Assembly (NCBI GenBank): GCA_013350335.1
Contig: CM023532.1
Span: 95,539,064-95,603,063, forward strand
Direction: 5' to 3'
DNA length: 64,000 nucleotides
From: Chimonanthus salicifolius
Lineage: Eukaryota; Streptophyta; Magnoliopsida; Laurales; Calycanthaceae
Both the position numbers and the translations under genes were made by a program. Below the pieces are notes generated by a model. The model saw only the letters and a list, made by a program, of their open reading frames with translations. It made no database searches and was not told where the DNA came from. The number at the start of each line of letters is the position of its first letter. Within the stretch, counting starts at the first letter, position 1. Of the stretch, positions 13,801 through 24,019 are shown piece after piece.

Positions 13801-14967
13801 TTCTACAAAAATAAATTCCAATTCTTAAACCCTAAACATCCAAAATTTCTTGTTTAAGAAATACTCACAATCCGACGTCTCCTCCGATTTTCGCCGCTCC
13901 CGTCGGTCTCCTTAGCCTCCTCTCTCCTTCCTCTTGATCTTTGATAGGTCAAGACTCTTGATTAATGGTGGCAATGCCCAACCCTAGAATCGGCCATGGT
14001 AGGGTTTGTGTGAGAGAGAGAGAGAAAAAAATCATGAGAGGAGAGATGTTAAACCCTAACCTTAGAGTGATTTCCCTCCAATTTCCACTTCTTTCTTCTC
14101 TCCTTCTCTTCTCTTCTCCTTAACTCTCTTCCTCTCCTTCCTTAAAGCATGGGACGGCAATGGAGAATGGGCGGGATGGAGTTTGTGAAGAAAAAATGAG
14201 AATGAGATAACCAATAAGACTTATCTCCATTTTTCACTTTAATTTAATGATCCCACCAACCTTAAGATTTTTTTTTTTTTAGATATTTTATTTGCTTTAT
14301 GGTGGTGTTTATCCAAACCACCACCCAAGCCCAACGTTTTTTTCTCATTTGAAGTGGGGTAGCTTGGTCTCCCATTTGACCACTTCATTTTTATAATTTT
14401 AATCATTTAATATTTAAATATTTTAGTTACTTTAATTCCCATTTATTTATTTAATCACCTTAGGTTAACTCATTATACTTAACCTAATTCCATTATTCCA
14501 CCCATCGTTGACCAAATCAACCATGGTGGTCGGCCCCACCAAACATTGACCCACACGCCACCTCACTTGATGAGGTGGAAGTGGGTCCCACTTGGCCACA
14601 CCATCTTGGTTTAATTTTTTTTTTCAAACCACTTAGGTGATTTAATTTCATTGAATTCACTCTAAATGGATCCCCATTGGGCCCATGGCCCAATTACATT
14701 TCCATCTAGCCCATTTACCTTAGAGCACAACCATCTTGACCCATTGGGTCCCAAATGGGTATTTGACCCAATTTGACCATTCCTGACCCATTTAACCCTC
14801 ATTAACCATTTAAATAAATTTAAATCCAAACATTAGTCTATTGGGCCATACTTGGGCCTTTGTCCAAATTTTGGCCCATTACCTTTTATCCACAAATTTC
14901 CCAATTTTCATCATTAAATTAACTTATATCCACATTTTTATTAATTTAAAAATTCCAGGCCCTTACA
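10869..14967 (-). repeat. Chromo-1 5' LTR
   Basis: 4099 bp, collinear with 2929-7024 with scattered substitutions and small indels. It begins TGTAATGCCCGCCCC and ends GGCCCTTACA. It adjoins the primer site, which makes it the 5' copy. It carries stem-loop 10966-10984, acceptor 11335-11336, branch-like motif 11365-11369, palindromes near 12719-12737, 12974-13002, 13203-13231, 13361-13389 and 13581-13609, and donor at 13868 downward. Confidence 0.9.
11335..13868 (-). other. Predicted intron inside Chromo-1 5' LTR
   Basis: Minus strand: donor GTGAGTATTT at 13868, CTAAC at 11369-11365, acceptor GACGCAG|G ending at 11335. Length and motif positions match the 3' LTR copy. In this LTR the intron would lie in the transcribed leader. 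Confidence 0.5.
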
Positions 14968-15151
14968 ATTTTTGACCCAAATGATGAAAATTACTCATCC
15001 AATCAATCTTAATATTCATAATGTGCTCATATGATTTTAATTTGAGCAATGGGCCCCACTATTTCCTTACTTAACATCACAAAATAATTAATTTAACAAC
15101 TCAGGGGCATTTTCGTAATTTTCCACTTCATTGAGAAACTGGGGTGTTACA
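14968..15151 (-). mobile_element. LTR fragment, first 184 bp of a Solo-2/Chromo-4-family LTR
   Basis: The complement begins TGTAACACCCCAGTTTCTC at 15151 and follows 42966-43154 of Solo-2, including the GGGGCCC block. It is truncated by Chromo-1 and is probably the other end of the LTR at 1955-2928. Confidence 0.8.
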
Positions 15152-15902
15152 TGTAACACCTCGGATATTCAATTTATGAATATATATGGAATTACCCACT
15201 TAATTTGTGAATTAATGGAGATGCACCTTAGATGGGTAAGGGTTGGGTCAATTGCCCAATTAAGACCCAACGGATTTTGGATAAGGTTCAATTGAAATGA
15301 ATGGGTAAGACTTATTTAATTGGGTCAAGGTTGTCAATTGGGTCAAATACCCAATTGGGACCCAATGGGTCATGGTTGACTTGGTTGACCGCCAAATGAC
15401 TTCAAACTTAATTAAAGTGCGGTTGAATTAAATTGGAAATGGAATCAAGTAATTGAGTTGATTTTAAGTGAGTTAAATGAGTTGGATTAAAGATATGAGT
15501 TGAGTTAAAGAGATGAGTTAAATGGGAAGTCAATGGGACTTTTATTTTAAGTGAGTGGAGTGGGAAGATGGAGAGTTACATCTCATAAGATCAAACCTAA
15601 AGTGTTCACACGCTGGAGGTGGGAGTTTCATCTCATGGGATGAAACTCCAAAGGAATCATTAATGAGGGAGGTGAATGGTTTTGTTGTTACACAAGCCAT
15701 ATCCAAAGGCTACACGTTGGAGAGATGGAGGGTTTCCATCTCATGATGGAAAACCAAGAGGCACACGGTTGGAGTGTTTCATCTCATGGGATGAAACCTC
15801 CAAATGGAACATTAATGAGGGAGGTGAAGAGTCATTGTGGTTACAATGGGGCATCAACCAAAAGACACCACCCTTGGCCAAATTCCATAGTCTTCATCTC
15901 AC

Positions 15903-16130
15903 TCTCTCCCTCTCTCTCTTGGTCGAACCCCCTCTGAAGACAAGAAACACTTTAGAATATTTCTATCTCAAGCTCCTCTCCCTCTCACTCAAGGCCGACC
16001 CTTTCTCAAAGACAAAGGAGAAAGGACTTAGAGTTTTCTATCTCAAGCTTCTCTGCCTCTCTCAAACCTACACTCTTTGGCCGAACCCTCTCCTTGGGTT
16101 TTCATCTCAAGACCTCTCAAGTTCACTCTC
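15903..16130 (+). promoter_or_regulatory. Tandem CT-rich promoter-like modules of Solo-1
   Basis: About three imperfect copies of a unit of roughly 80 bp. Each has a CTCTCCCTCTC-like patch, TCTATCTCAAGC and a GGCCGA half-site. Other LTRs have one copy of the CT patch at the same relative place (53395-53411 in Chromo-5). Plant core promoters often carry such Y-patches near the start site. Assignment as the transcription start is inference. Confidence 0.4.
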
Positions 16131-16227
16131 GGCCAAGGATTAAGGAGGAAGAAAGAAGAAAGACTAAGGAACGAAAAGAGCGGAGGAGCAAGTCGGAATA
16201 AAGGAAACTGGAGGAGTCGCGGAATCG

Positions 16228-18008
16228 GTAAGTACTTGATGAGATTTTATTAAGTAAGAAAAGATGGTCAAGGAACACGGTTCGGCCATTGCATGGCCGA
16301 ACCCTAATCTTGGTATAGCTAAATAACCTTATGCATGTACCATGTAGGAAGTGGTGGATGATCAAGGATCATGGTTTGGCCCTTGCATGGCCAAACCCTA
16401 AATTGTATGTATAAGAACCATCAAGGACAAAAAGGGGTTGGATGAAGTTCGGCCATGATGTATGGCACATCATGGCCGAACCCCATCAAAGATCAATCAT
16501 GGATGTATGATTTATTTTAAAGAAAATAATGAACCATAGGTTTCGGCCATGTTGTATGGCCGAACCCCATGAAAGGGTGTTAGTGATTTAAAAGGTTTTA
16601 AAGGAGAGAAATAATGGAGGAATGTTATTGATGTTTAAATGGTCTCAAATGTTGAAATTGGTGAAGAACCATGGACCATGGGTTCGGCCATGCTGTTTGG
16701 CCGAACCCAATGGAAAGATATTGATGGACTTAGATGTTTTGGACCATGAAAATTATGGGGGAATGTTGGTAATTGTAATAGGTTTTAAATATAGTTAATG
16801 ATGATCTAAAAGGGTGAACCTAAGTGTATGATTAAACCCCCATGGAGGGACTTTATTTATGGGTCTAAATGTTGTAAATGATGCAAATGGAGGATGAAGA
16901 TGAACATCATGGTTTCGGCCATGTTGTATGGCCGAACCTTTGAACCATGTTTATGGGTCATTTTAAATGAGTGGATTATCAAACCAAGGAATGGAGGGAT
17001 TTGTTAGGGATTTATGTCATGATAATGAATCGTTTATGGATCTATGTTTACGGATCAGTTATGGACCTAAGTATGTATAGATAAAATGATCGATTAGCTA
17101 CGGAAAGAATAATGGCTAAGATGTAAAATGGTGGAAATGATGGACCATGTGTTCGGCCATGGTGTATGGCTGAACCCCATGGAGAAGGTCTTGTGGACTT
17201 AGGTTTTATTAATGCTAAAGGACTAACTCATGTATGATTGGTTAATGAATCAAAAGAGGGACCCAAACCAAGTGAGTGAGGTTCGACCATGTTGTATGGC
17301 CGAACCCCGCTAAGGCATGTTTATGGACTTAAACATGCGTGGAAATAAAAAGGGATTATTGTTTTAATTTATTAATATGTAATAACGTAACGAGACCTCA
17401 CAAGCGGTGTACGATCGGCTTGACGCGATCGGTGAGCGGTTTTCAGACAAAAACGCAAGGACACTTTAGTTGGTTATTGGTAGGATTCTTACCTCATTGA
17501 AACCATGGGTTATGTATGATGATTTTAATTCATATTTTGATAAGTTATTTTGCATAAATGATATGTTTCAAGTATGAGATTTTAACGCTATGATTGTATT
17601 ATTACATAGCATGGCTGCACTTGCATCTCATGCATGGCATGGGAGGGATGAAATGTAACCAGAGACCACGCTACGTCGGGTCGTCCGTAAGACGTTCGTG
17701 AGGATATCTTGATGAGGAGTTTCCATCAAGAGGGATATGTGATTGAGTTGTAACCGGAGACCACACTCCATCAGGGCGTCCTTAAGGCAATCGTGGGGGA
17801 TACCTTGATGAGGAGTTTTCCATCAAGAGGATACTATGTGATGGGTGGAACTCATTGCATATGACAACCATGGCATGGCATTGTTTTACATGGTTTTTGA
17901 TATTATGTTATATATGTGATTTTTGTACTAACCATGGGTTGACCCTACTTGGAGTACCTACTGGGCGCGTTGTCTAACGCCCTACTTCTACCCTAGTTGA
18001 TGACATAG
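16228..18008 (+). other. Predicted intron inside Solo-1
   Basis: Donor TCG|GTAAGTAC at 16228 follows a purine-rich run (16140-16226). CTAAC lies at 17974-17978, followed by a pyrimidine-rich stretch and two possible acceptors, CCCTAG ending 17996 and CATAG|G ending 18008. All eight palindromes lie inside. Confidence 0.5.
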
Positions 18009-18440
18009 GAATTGAACGGAAAGAGGAACGAGATCGGAGCCAAGCTTAGGAGCCTGGATGTCTTAGTTTCTTTTTGTTTAAGTTATTCATGGATTATGTA
18101 TTTTGAATAGCTAGGATTCGGGACTGTAATAACTTAGATTATTTGCTATGGTTTGAATGTTAATTTTGGATATTTTAACTTGAGGTAATTAAATTTAAGT
18201 AATGGACTTTCTTGCTATCTAAAATGGAATAGGATAGTTATTCTATTATAATTCCGCATTGAGTACGTGTGAACCGTTTTAGTGGACTTGGTCCACGAAC
18301 TCGTATGGTAGGCTAGTTAAAGGTCGGGCTTTGGAAGCTCGGACTTAGCTCGCGTCGTGGCGTCCCCTCTCTCTCTCACTTTTTATAAAAAAAAAAATAG
18401 ACTCTGAGTTTCGGTGAATGAAAAAGGGCGAGGCGTTACA

Positions 18441-19037
18441 TGATACATATTTAATTATATGTTTTACTGCTTTTACGTGGGATTCTTTAGGATTAGCTTG
18501 GAAACGTGCACAAGCACCCACACTAAAAGAAATATCGGGTCTACTCGCAGTCAAATACAGAAGACTACCAATCATGCTCCTATACATGATACGATCAACA
18601 ACTTTCCCATTTTTCTTTTGATAGTTTAACAGCTGTACTCATGGGAGTGTTTGAGTGCTTACTGCCTTCAAGGCCAAATCTTTTAACAAGATCTTTAGCG
18701 TACTTGGATTGTGAAATAAAAACCCATCATTAAGTTGTTTTATTTGTAAACCAAGAAAATAATTAAGCTCTCCAACCATGCTCATTTCAAATCCAGATTT
18801 CATAAGATTAGAAAAACTAATAGCAGTTTGTTCATCAGTGGATCCAAACACAATATCATCCGCATATATTTGAGCTATAAGTATAGTTTCATTAGATTTT
18901 CTCAAAAACAATGTTTTGTCTACACTTCCCCTTTGAAAATCATTATCTAATAAAAACTGTGTAAGTCTTTCATTCCCTGCCCGTGGGGCTTGTTTCAGGC
19001 CATACAGTGCCTTCTTTAATTTGTAGACATGATTAGA
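18441..19037 (-). pseudogene. Ty1/copia (SIRE/Maximus-type) reverse transcriptase fragment
   Basis: Minus-strand coding remnant of the middle and end of a copia RT. In order it shows VYKLKKALYGLKQAPRA, the catalytic YADD (codons at 18855-18860), MSMVGELNYFLGLQI, and then MYRSMIGSLLYLTASRPDI leading into the connection to RNase H. RT copies element RNA into DNA in cytoplasmic particles. A frameshift separates the two open stretches near 18590-18640. The left end is cut by Solo-1 at 18440; the right end stops at 19037 against the truncated Chromo-2 LTR. It is on the same strand as, and belongs with, the copia fragment at 31465-33605, which supplies the upstream integrase and gag; the sequence between the two is deleted or displaced. 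Confidence 0.85.
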
Positions 19038-20796
19038 GTGTATGGCCGAACCCATGGCCCAATTGTGAGCATTTTGGTGGGTTAAATTGGATGGTGAATG
19101 ATGTTTGTGGCCTCCAAAGGAAATGAGTGGGTAATGGACTCATTGTAGTTAAATGCATAAGGTAAACCCCGTGGGAAGATTTGATGAATTGGGTATTTTG
19201 AACCCATGGCCCATTGGTGAACCATTTAAAGGGTTAAGTATGGGGTTTTGGATGGGTTTAAATGAATAAGGTTAGATTAATTAAATGGCTAATCTTAATG
19301 GTCATGTGACATAATTGAATGGATCATTAATGGACCTAAGTTAGAGATCCAAGTTTATAATCAATTATGAACTTAGTTAGGCAAGGGTGAGCGGTTGATT
19401 AACCATGGAGAAGAGGTAGTGGCAAAACCGTAATTAATGGCCAAAATGAAGAACTCCAAGGGAGAGGACCATGTATTTAGGGGCACTAAGTGATAAGTTT
19501 ATGTATGGTTAAATAAAGCCTAGGAGGCTGATTTCAGACTCATGTACTTAAAAATATATAATGGATTAAATGGGACCCGCAAAACCTAAATAGTGACTGA
19601 TTTTCATATGGACTTGGAAATGTGAATGGACTTAGAAATAGTTAAAATGTGGACTGATTATGTGTATGTAATAGGGTATTGGATATCGCGAGCGGTACGC
19701 GTGTCGGTAGCCGGATTATCAGACGAAATCGTAAAAGGACGTGAGTCGGTATTCGGTAGGATTCCTACCTTTTTGTAAGCCATGGATTGAGTGATGGTTT
19801 CTTTGAATTATTTTGGAAATTATATGGTTTGTTTTTAAGATGGGTTTGGATTTTGGTATTATGTGATGAGTTTCCTTTGATTTATTTTGATAATCATGGG
19901 ATTGTTTTAAGATGGGTTTTATGACTATGATTTACATATATTACATGGCATATGGCATCTACATCTCATGCATGGCATGGGAGGGATATGACAAGGGGAT
20001 ACTTGTGTTGATGTTACCTTGATGAGTGCTTTGCCGTCAAGGGGGATACTTGTGTTGATGTTACCTTGATGAGTGCTTTGCCGTCAAGGGGGATACTTGT
20101 GTTGATGTTACCTTGATGAGTGCTTTGCCATCAAGGGGGATATGGCATCGGGATAGTAAGGATGATGGGTGGGATTCATAACACAGACACCCATGGCATG
20201 GCATTCATTCTGTGGCTTTTTGTTATATTATTATCTGTATTGCTTGTTATCACTAATCCATGTGTTAGCCCTACTCGGAGTCCTACTGAGCGCGTGGTCT
20301 AACGCTCTACTTCTACCCTAGCTGATGACGCAGGAAATGTCAGAGTGGATGGACGAGACGGGAGCCAAGCTTAGGAGCTTGGGGAAGCGGCTACTTAATT
20401 TATATAAGTTTATTTTGGGAAATGTGTATTTGTATAGTTTAGTTTGTCGAAAATGTAATATCTTAGACTTATTGCTATGATTTGGATCTTATTGTAGATA
20501 CATGATGTTATGGCTTTTTAGTAATTAAATGATGAAATCTTCCCTGCTATCTGAAAACTGGTAAGATAGTCTTTATTACAATATTCCGCATTAAGTCGTA
20601 TTCCGCGAGCTCACGTCTACGTGTGAACCGTTCTCGTGGACTTCATTCCACGCGCACGTAGGGTTGGCCAGTTAAGGGCCGGGCTTTAGAAGCTCGGACA
20701 TAACTCGCGTCATGACGTCCGCGCCCTTGGTCACTTTATTATAAAAAAAAAAAACAAATAGACTCTGATTTTCAGTGAAAAGGGGCGGGTGTTACA
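19038..20796 (+). repeat. Chromo-2 5' LTR, 5'-truncated
   Basis: Aligns with 27753-29644 of the 3' LTR, allowing for a difference of three tandem units. It keeps the 47-bp hairpin array (19995-20142), CTAAC at 20299-20303, acceptors at 20320-20321 and 20332-20333, stem-loop 20679-20697 and the LTR end GGGTGTTACA. The U3, promoter patch and splice donor are gone. Confidence 0.9.
19995..20142 (+). repeat. 47-bp minisatellite, three copies (Chromo-2 5' LTR)
   Basis: The unit recurs at 19998, 20045 and 20092, a period of exactly 47. Each unit contains the inverted repeat CCTTGATG...CGTCAAGG, so the array is a row of small hairpins. The 3' LTR has six copies. Confidence 0.9.
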
Positions 20797-20798
20797 AT

Positions 20799-20810
20799 TG
20801 GTGTCAGAGC
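20799..20810 (+). other. Primer-binding site of Chromo-2
   Basis: TGGTGTCAGAGC, one mismatch from the TGGTATCAGAGC seen in the other elements, two bases downstream of the 5' LTR. Initiator Met tRNA type. Confidence 0.85.
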
Positions 20811-21341
20811 GAACTCGGAAGAATGAACCTATGGAAGTAAGATTAAGACGGTTGCATGTCTCACTGACGGTTAAGAATCCCAACCGACCAACTCTTCGGA
20901 GTCCGCTGCATGGGGGCCGGGTTAATTTACTTCGATTGACTCAAACTGAAGTATTCAATCTGAGAACAACGTTTGACAAAGAGGAATGATAGCAAGGGAA
21001 GAAAGATTCATTCTAGGAGAGATCTATCAAAACGTAGCAAGATAGGGTTGATTTTCCCCAGAAATGAGAACACGGTAATTTGATACTTAGGATTTTTCTC
21101 CAAAAACAAGGTATGCTCACTTAGCAATTTCCCCGGTATCCCCAAGTTGAACAACAAACAATAGGAGTTTAGAGATTTCTCCCCCCAGAAACAAGAGAAA
21201 ACCAAGTGTGCTTATTTGACAACTTCCCCCCCGAGTGGAAACAAAAACATTTAATGTTTAGGGAAATTTCTTCATAAAATATATGAATACAACAATTCTA
21301 TGAAGGAACTAAATCAATAAATATTTTTGATGATTTAGGAA
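20811..21341 (+). other. Untranslated leader of Chromo-2
   Basis: 531 bp from the primer site to the gag start. It contains repeated TTCCCC-type motifs (near 21054, 21128, 21181 and 21224). The leader ORF found here in Chromo-4 and -5 is absent; a 66-codon open frame starting near 20789 overlaps the primer site and is not kept in the relatives. Confidence 0.7.
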
Positions 21342-22619
21342 ATGCCTCCAAGGAGAAGAACTCGTCGGAACCCCAGGGTAGAGGAAGATGTGCCACCACC
21401 TCATCAAGAGGAGGTACCGCCACCGCATCAAGAGGAGGTACCGCCACGTCATTAAGTAGAGGGGCAGAATAGTGTGAACATACAAGGTGTACCTCCCGAA
21501 CTAAAAGACGTAGTTCAAGCGGCAGTCGCTGCTGCTCTTCAACAACATTTGAGCGGAAATGCGACTACTAACGACACCAGTAAACGGAAGATGGTCAAAG
21601 ACTTCCAGCAATAGCGGCCTCCCTACTTCAGAGGAAAAGAAGGGGCTGTAGGAGCAGATCATTGGTTAAAGAAGATCACTCAGACCTTGAATCTGCTTCA
21701 GATTTCCAGTCCGGTTGACAGAATCTTACTGGCAACATCTCAACTGATTGAGGATGCCGGTAATTGGTGGGAAGTGGTGGAAAAACAACGAACACTGGTG
21801 CCTGAAAGGGAAAGGATTGCCATGACTTGGGAATGGTTCTCAGCCACTTTTCTAGAACAGTATTTTCCGGAGGAAGAAAGAGAGAGCCAGACTCAAGCTT
21901 TTTTATCATTAGTACAAGGCAATATGACGGCGGTAGAGTACCATAGGGAATTCCTTCGTCTATCTGTCTATGCATTTTACATGGTGGATACTGAGCACCG
22001 GAGGGCCCGTAAGTTTAAGCGGGGCCTTCGGCCAAGCATCAGGGCTAGGGTGACAATATTCAAGGAACCCACACTGGCAGGGGTGGTCAGCAGGGCCACT
22101 ATAGTGGAGCGGGAATTGAATGAGATAGTACGGTTTGACAACCGCCGAGGGCAGAGTAGGCGGGGAGCATTTCAACCCAACAAAAGGTTCCGCCCGAATT
22201 TCAACAGACCCTCACCCTCTGCTGGATCTACAGGGGGCTTTCGCCCCAGTCAGTCCTCCCCGTCAGCATCAGTCACCCAGGTCCCACGGGGTGGGAGTAC
22301 TTGCTATCAGTGTGGCCAACAGGGCCACTTCAAGAGGGAATGTCCACAGCTCAACAGACCCTCTAACTTCAAAGGTTCTTCCCGCCCTCCAGCTAGGCCA
22401 GCTCAGTCACGAGGAGGCAGGACTCATAACCAAGCGGGGCGGGCGACAAACCCTACAGCATCTGGACGGCTTTTTGCCATACCTTCTCCAGTAGCGGTGG
22501 ATCGCTCGGTGATGCAAGGTATGGCCGTATTGGTAGTTCCTATGCTGTTACATTATTTGATTCTGGAGCTTCCCATTCATTTATATCTGCTGTATTCATA
22601 TCTGCTACGGGCACATTAG
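21342..22619 (+). pseudogene. gag: gag of Chromo-2
   Basis: Gag forms the particle that packages element RNA. The start MPPRRRTRRN at 21342 follows the leader; an N-terminal tandem PPPHQEEV repeat is seen. The retrotransposon gag core follows (AMTWEWFSATFLEQYFPEEE, YHREFLRLSVYAFYM, RARKFKRGL), then a basic tail and one CCHC knuckle at 22302-22343 (CYQCGQQGHFKREC). Two in-frame stops interrupt it: TAA at 21453-21455 and TAG at 21612-21614. The TAG sits at the same codon as a stop in Chromo-5 gag, while Chromo-4 keeps CAG there. After about residue 400 the frame departs from protease because one base is missing near 22527. Gag and pol of this clade are normally one continuous frame. Confidence 0.9.
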
Positions 22620-24019
22620 TACAAAACCTGTCCACATCACTTACCATTGTATCCCCCGTCGGAGACACATCTTTGGGACTCATCTGCACTGGATTAAACA
22701 CTGAACTCGCTGGATTCTGATTCGAGTTCAACTATTTAGTAATCGATATGGCTGAGTACAATGTTATATTTGGTATGGACTGGTTGGCTACATATCAGGC
22801 CCATATTGATTGCCATCTTCGTAGGGTGATATTTTGGTCACCTGAGGGAAAGCGGTATATAGTGCCCGCTGATAGACAAGGCATTCCTAGAAGACTGCAG
22901 GAAGAATTGAACCACCTTGTCTTGAACAACATTAAGTTAGACAGGGCACCAGGGGCTGAACTTCCAGCGGTAATAGCAGAGTTTGCCGAGGTATTTCCAA
23001 CAGAGCTCCCTGGTTTGCCACCCAAGAGGGAGATAAACTTTGAGATCAAGTTATATCATGGCACTGCTCCAGTATCATTGCCTCATTACCGGATGGCACC
23101 AGCTAAGATGACCGAGTTGAAGAAACAGATTGATGAACTGCTCAGATTGGGTTTTATTCAGAATAGCACATCAGCATGGGGAGCCCCGGTATTATTTGTG
23201 AAGAAGAAGGACGGTACCCTTCGGATGTGTGTGGATTATAGAAAATTGAACCAGCTGACTGTCAGGAACAAGTATCCCCTACCCAGGATTGACGATCTGT
23301 TTGATCAACTTAGGGGTTCCTCTCACTTCTCCAAGATTGATCTGATGTCCGGATACCATCAAATCTGGGTTAGGGAGGAGGACATAGAGAAGACAGCCTT
23401 CAAGACACGGTATGGTCTATATGAGTATGTAGTCATGCCATTTGGACTTACTAATGCACCGGCTGTGTTCATGGACCTGATGAATAGGATATTCCGTCCT
23501 TACTTGGATCAGTTTGTGATCGTATTTATTGATGACATCCTGATCTATTCCAAGAGTCAGGAGGAACATGCTGAACACCTACGGACAGTCCTGGACACCT
23601 TGAGGAAGAACCAGCTGTATGCTAAAGCCAGCAAGTGTGAGTTCTGGCTGTCTAAGGTTAACTTCTTGGGACACGTTATATCGGAGGAAGGTATAGCCGT
23701 GGACCCGGCTAAGGTAGCGGCAGTGAAGGAGTGGAAAGTGCCGACGAATGTGACTGAAATCCTCAGTTTTCTGGGATTGGCCGGTTACTACAGGAAGTTC
23801 TTCATGGACTTCTCCAAGATTGCAGCTCCACTTACCCAACTCACTCAGAAAGGAGTCAAATTTGAGTGGTCGGATCTGTGCAACCAGAGATTTGAGGAGC
23901 TGAAGGAGAAGCTTACAACCGCTCCTATTCTGATTTTGCCGGAAAGAGGCAAAAATTATGAGGTGTACTGTGATGCCTTAGGTGAGAGACTGGGGTGTAC
24001 ACTGAGTCAAGGTAATTAG
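22530..24019 (+). pseudogene. pol: Protease and reverse transcriptase of Chromo-2
   Basis: The protease lies at about 22530-22800 with the DSGAS active-site motif at 22559-22573 and FGMDWLA near its end; a TGA at about 22719 interrupts it. From 22748 the frame is open through RT to 24019. RT landmarks are [53 protein letters not shown] and the catalytic FIDD (Asp codons 23531-23536), then the thumb with FLGHVIS and the tether [12 protein letters not shown]. RNase H begins with EVYCDA, where the usual serine after Asp-Ala is leucine. The frame ends at a TAG replacing a tryptophan codon (24017-24019). The RT core therefore looks intact but cannot be made as part of a full polyprotein. Confidence 0.9.

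Larger units (their letters stand above)
2929..14967 (-). mobile_element. Chromo-1: non-autonomous Ty3/gypsy chromovirus derivative, 12 kb, minus strand
   Basis: Two LTRs of 4096 and 4099 bp (2929-7024 and 10869-14967) flank only 3844 bp of internal DNA. In element orientation the interior holds a primer site for initiator Met tRNA, a leader, a decayed leader ORF, about 1.6 kb of unassigned DNA, a remnant of the integrase end with chromodomain, and a polypurine tract. Gag, protease, RT and RNase H are absent, so mobility would have depended on a relative. The LTR ends read TGTAAGGGCCC and GGGCATTACA. The 5-bp flanks do not match (GTTAC against ATTTT), so no target-site duplication is seen. 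The LTR is closest to that of Chromo-2. Confidence 0.85.
15152..18440 (+). mobile_element. Solo-1: solitary LTR, third LTR family, 3289 bp
   Basis: Starts TGTAACACCTCGG and ends GGCGAGGCGTTACA. No primer site or polypurine tract adjoins it, so it is a solo LTR or a recombinant end. The flanks (TTACA and TGATA) do not match. It contains two TTGAC W-boxes at 15376-15390, tandem CT-rich modules at 15903-16130, donor at 16228, eight palindromes (16279-16303, 16373-16398, 16446-16484, 16539-16567, 16681-16708, 16911-16938, 17151-17178, 17280-17307), two hairpins with CTTGATG/CATCAAG arms near 17709-17735 and 17801-17828, CTAAC at 17974-17978 and stem-loop at 18324-18342. A 155-codon open frame at 15676-16143 looks like chance. 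Confidence 0.8.

Noticed and set aside
15676..16143. 155-codon open frame in Solo-1
   Set aside because: It spans U3 and the tandem CT-rich modules; low-complexity Leu/Ser translation; not kept in the related fragment at 29645-31464.
16279..17307. Regularly spaced palindromes as a CRISPR array
   Set aside because: Spacing varies from about 70 to 240 bp, loops differ, and the host is a plant.
19995..20142. CRISPR-like array
   Set aside because: Continuous tandem 47-bp units without unique spacers, inside a plant LTR.
20789..20989. Open frame across the Chromo-2 primer site, similar to one at 10676-10867(-)
   Set aside because: The similarity follows the conserved primer site and leader; in Chromo-5 the same frame is shifted and stopped, so coding is not supported.
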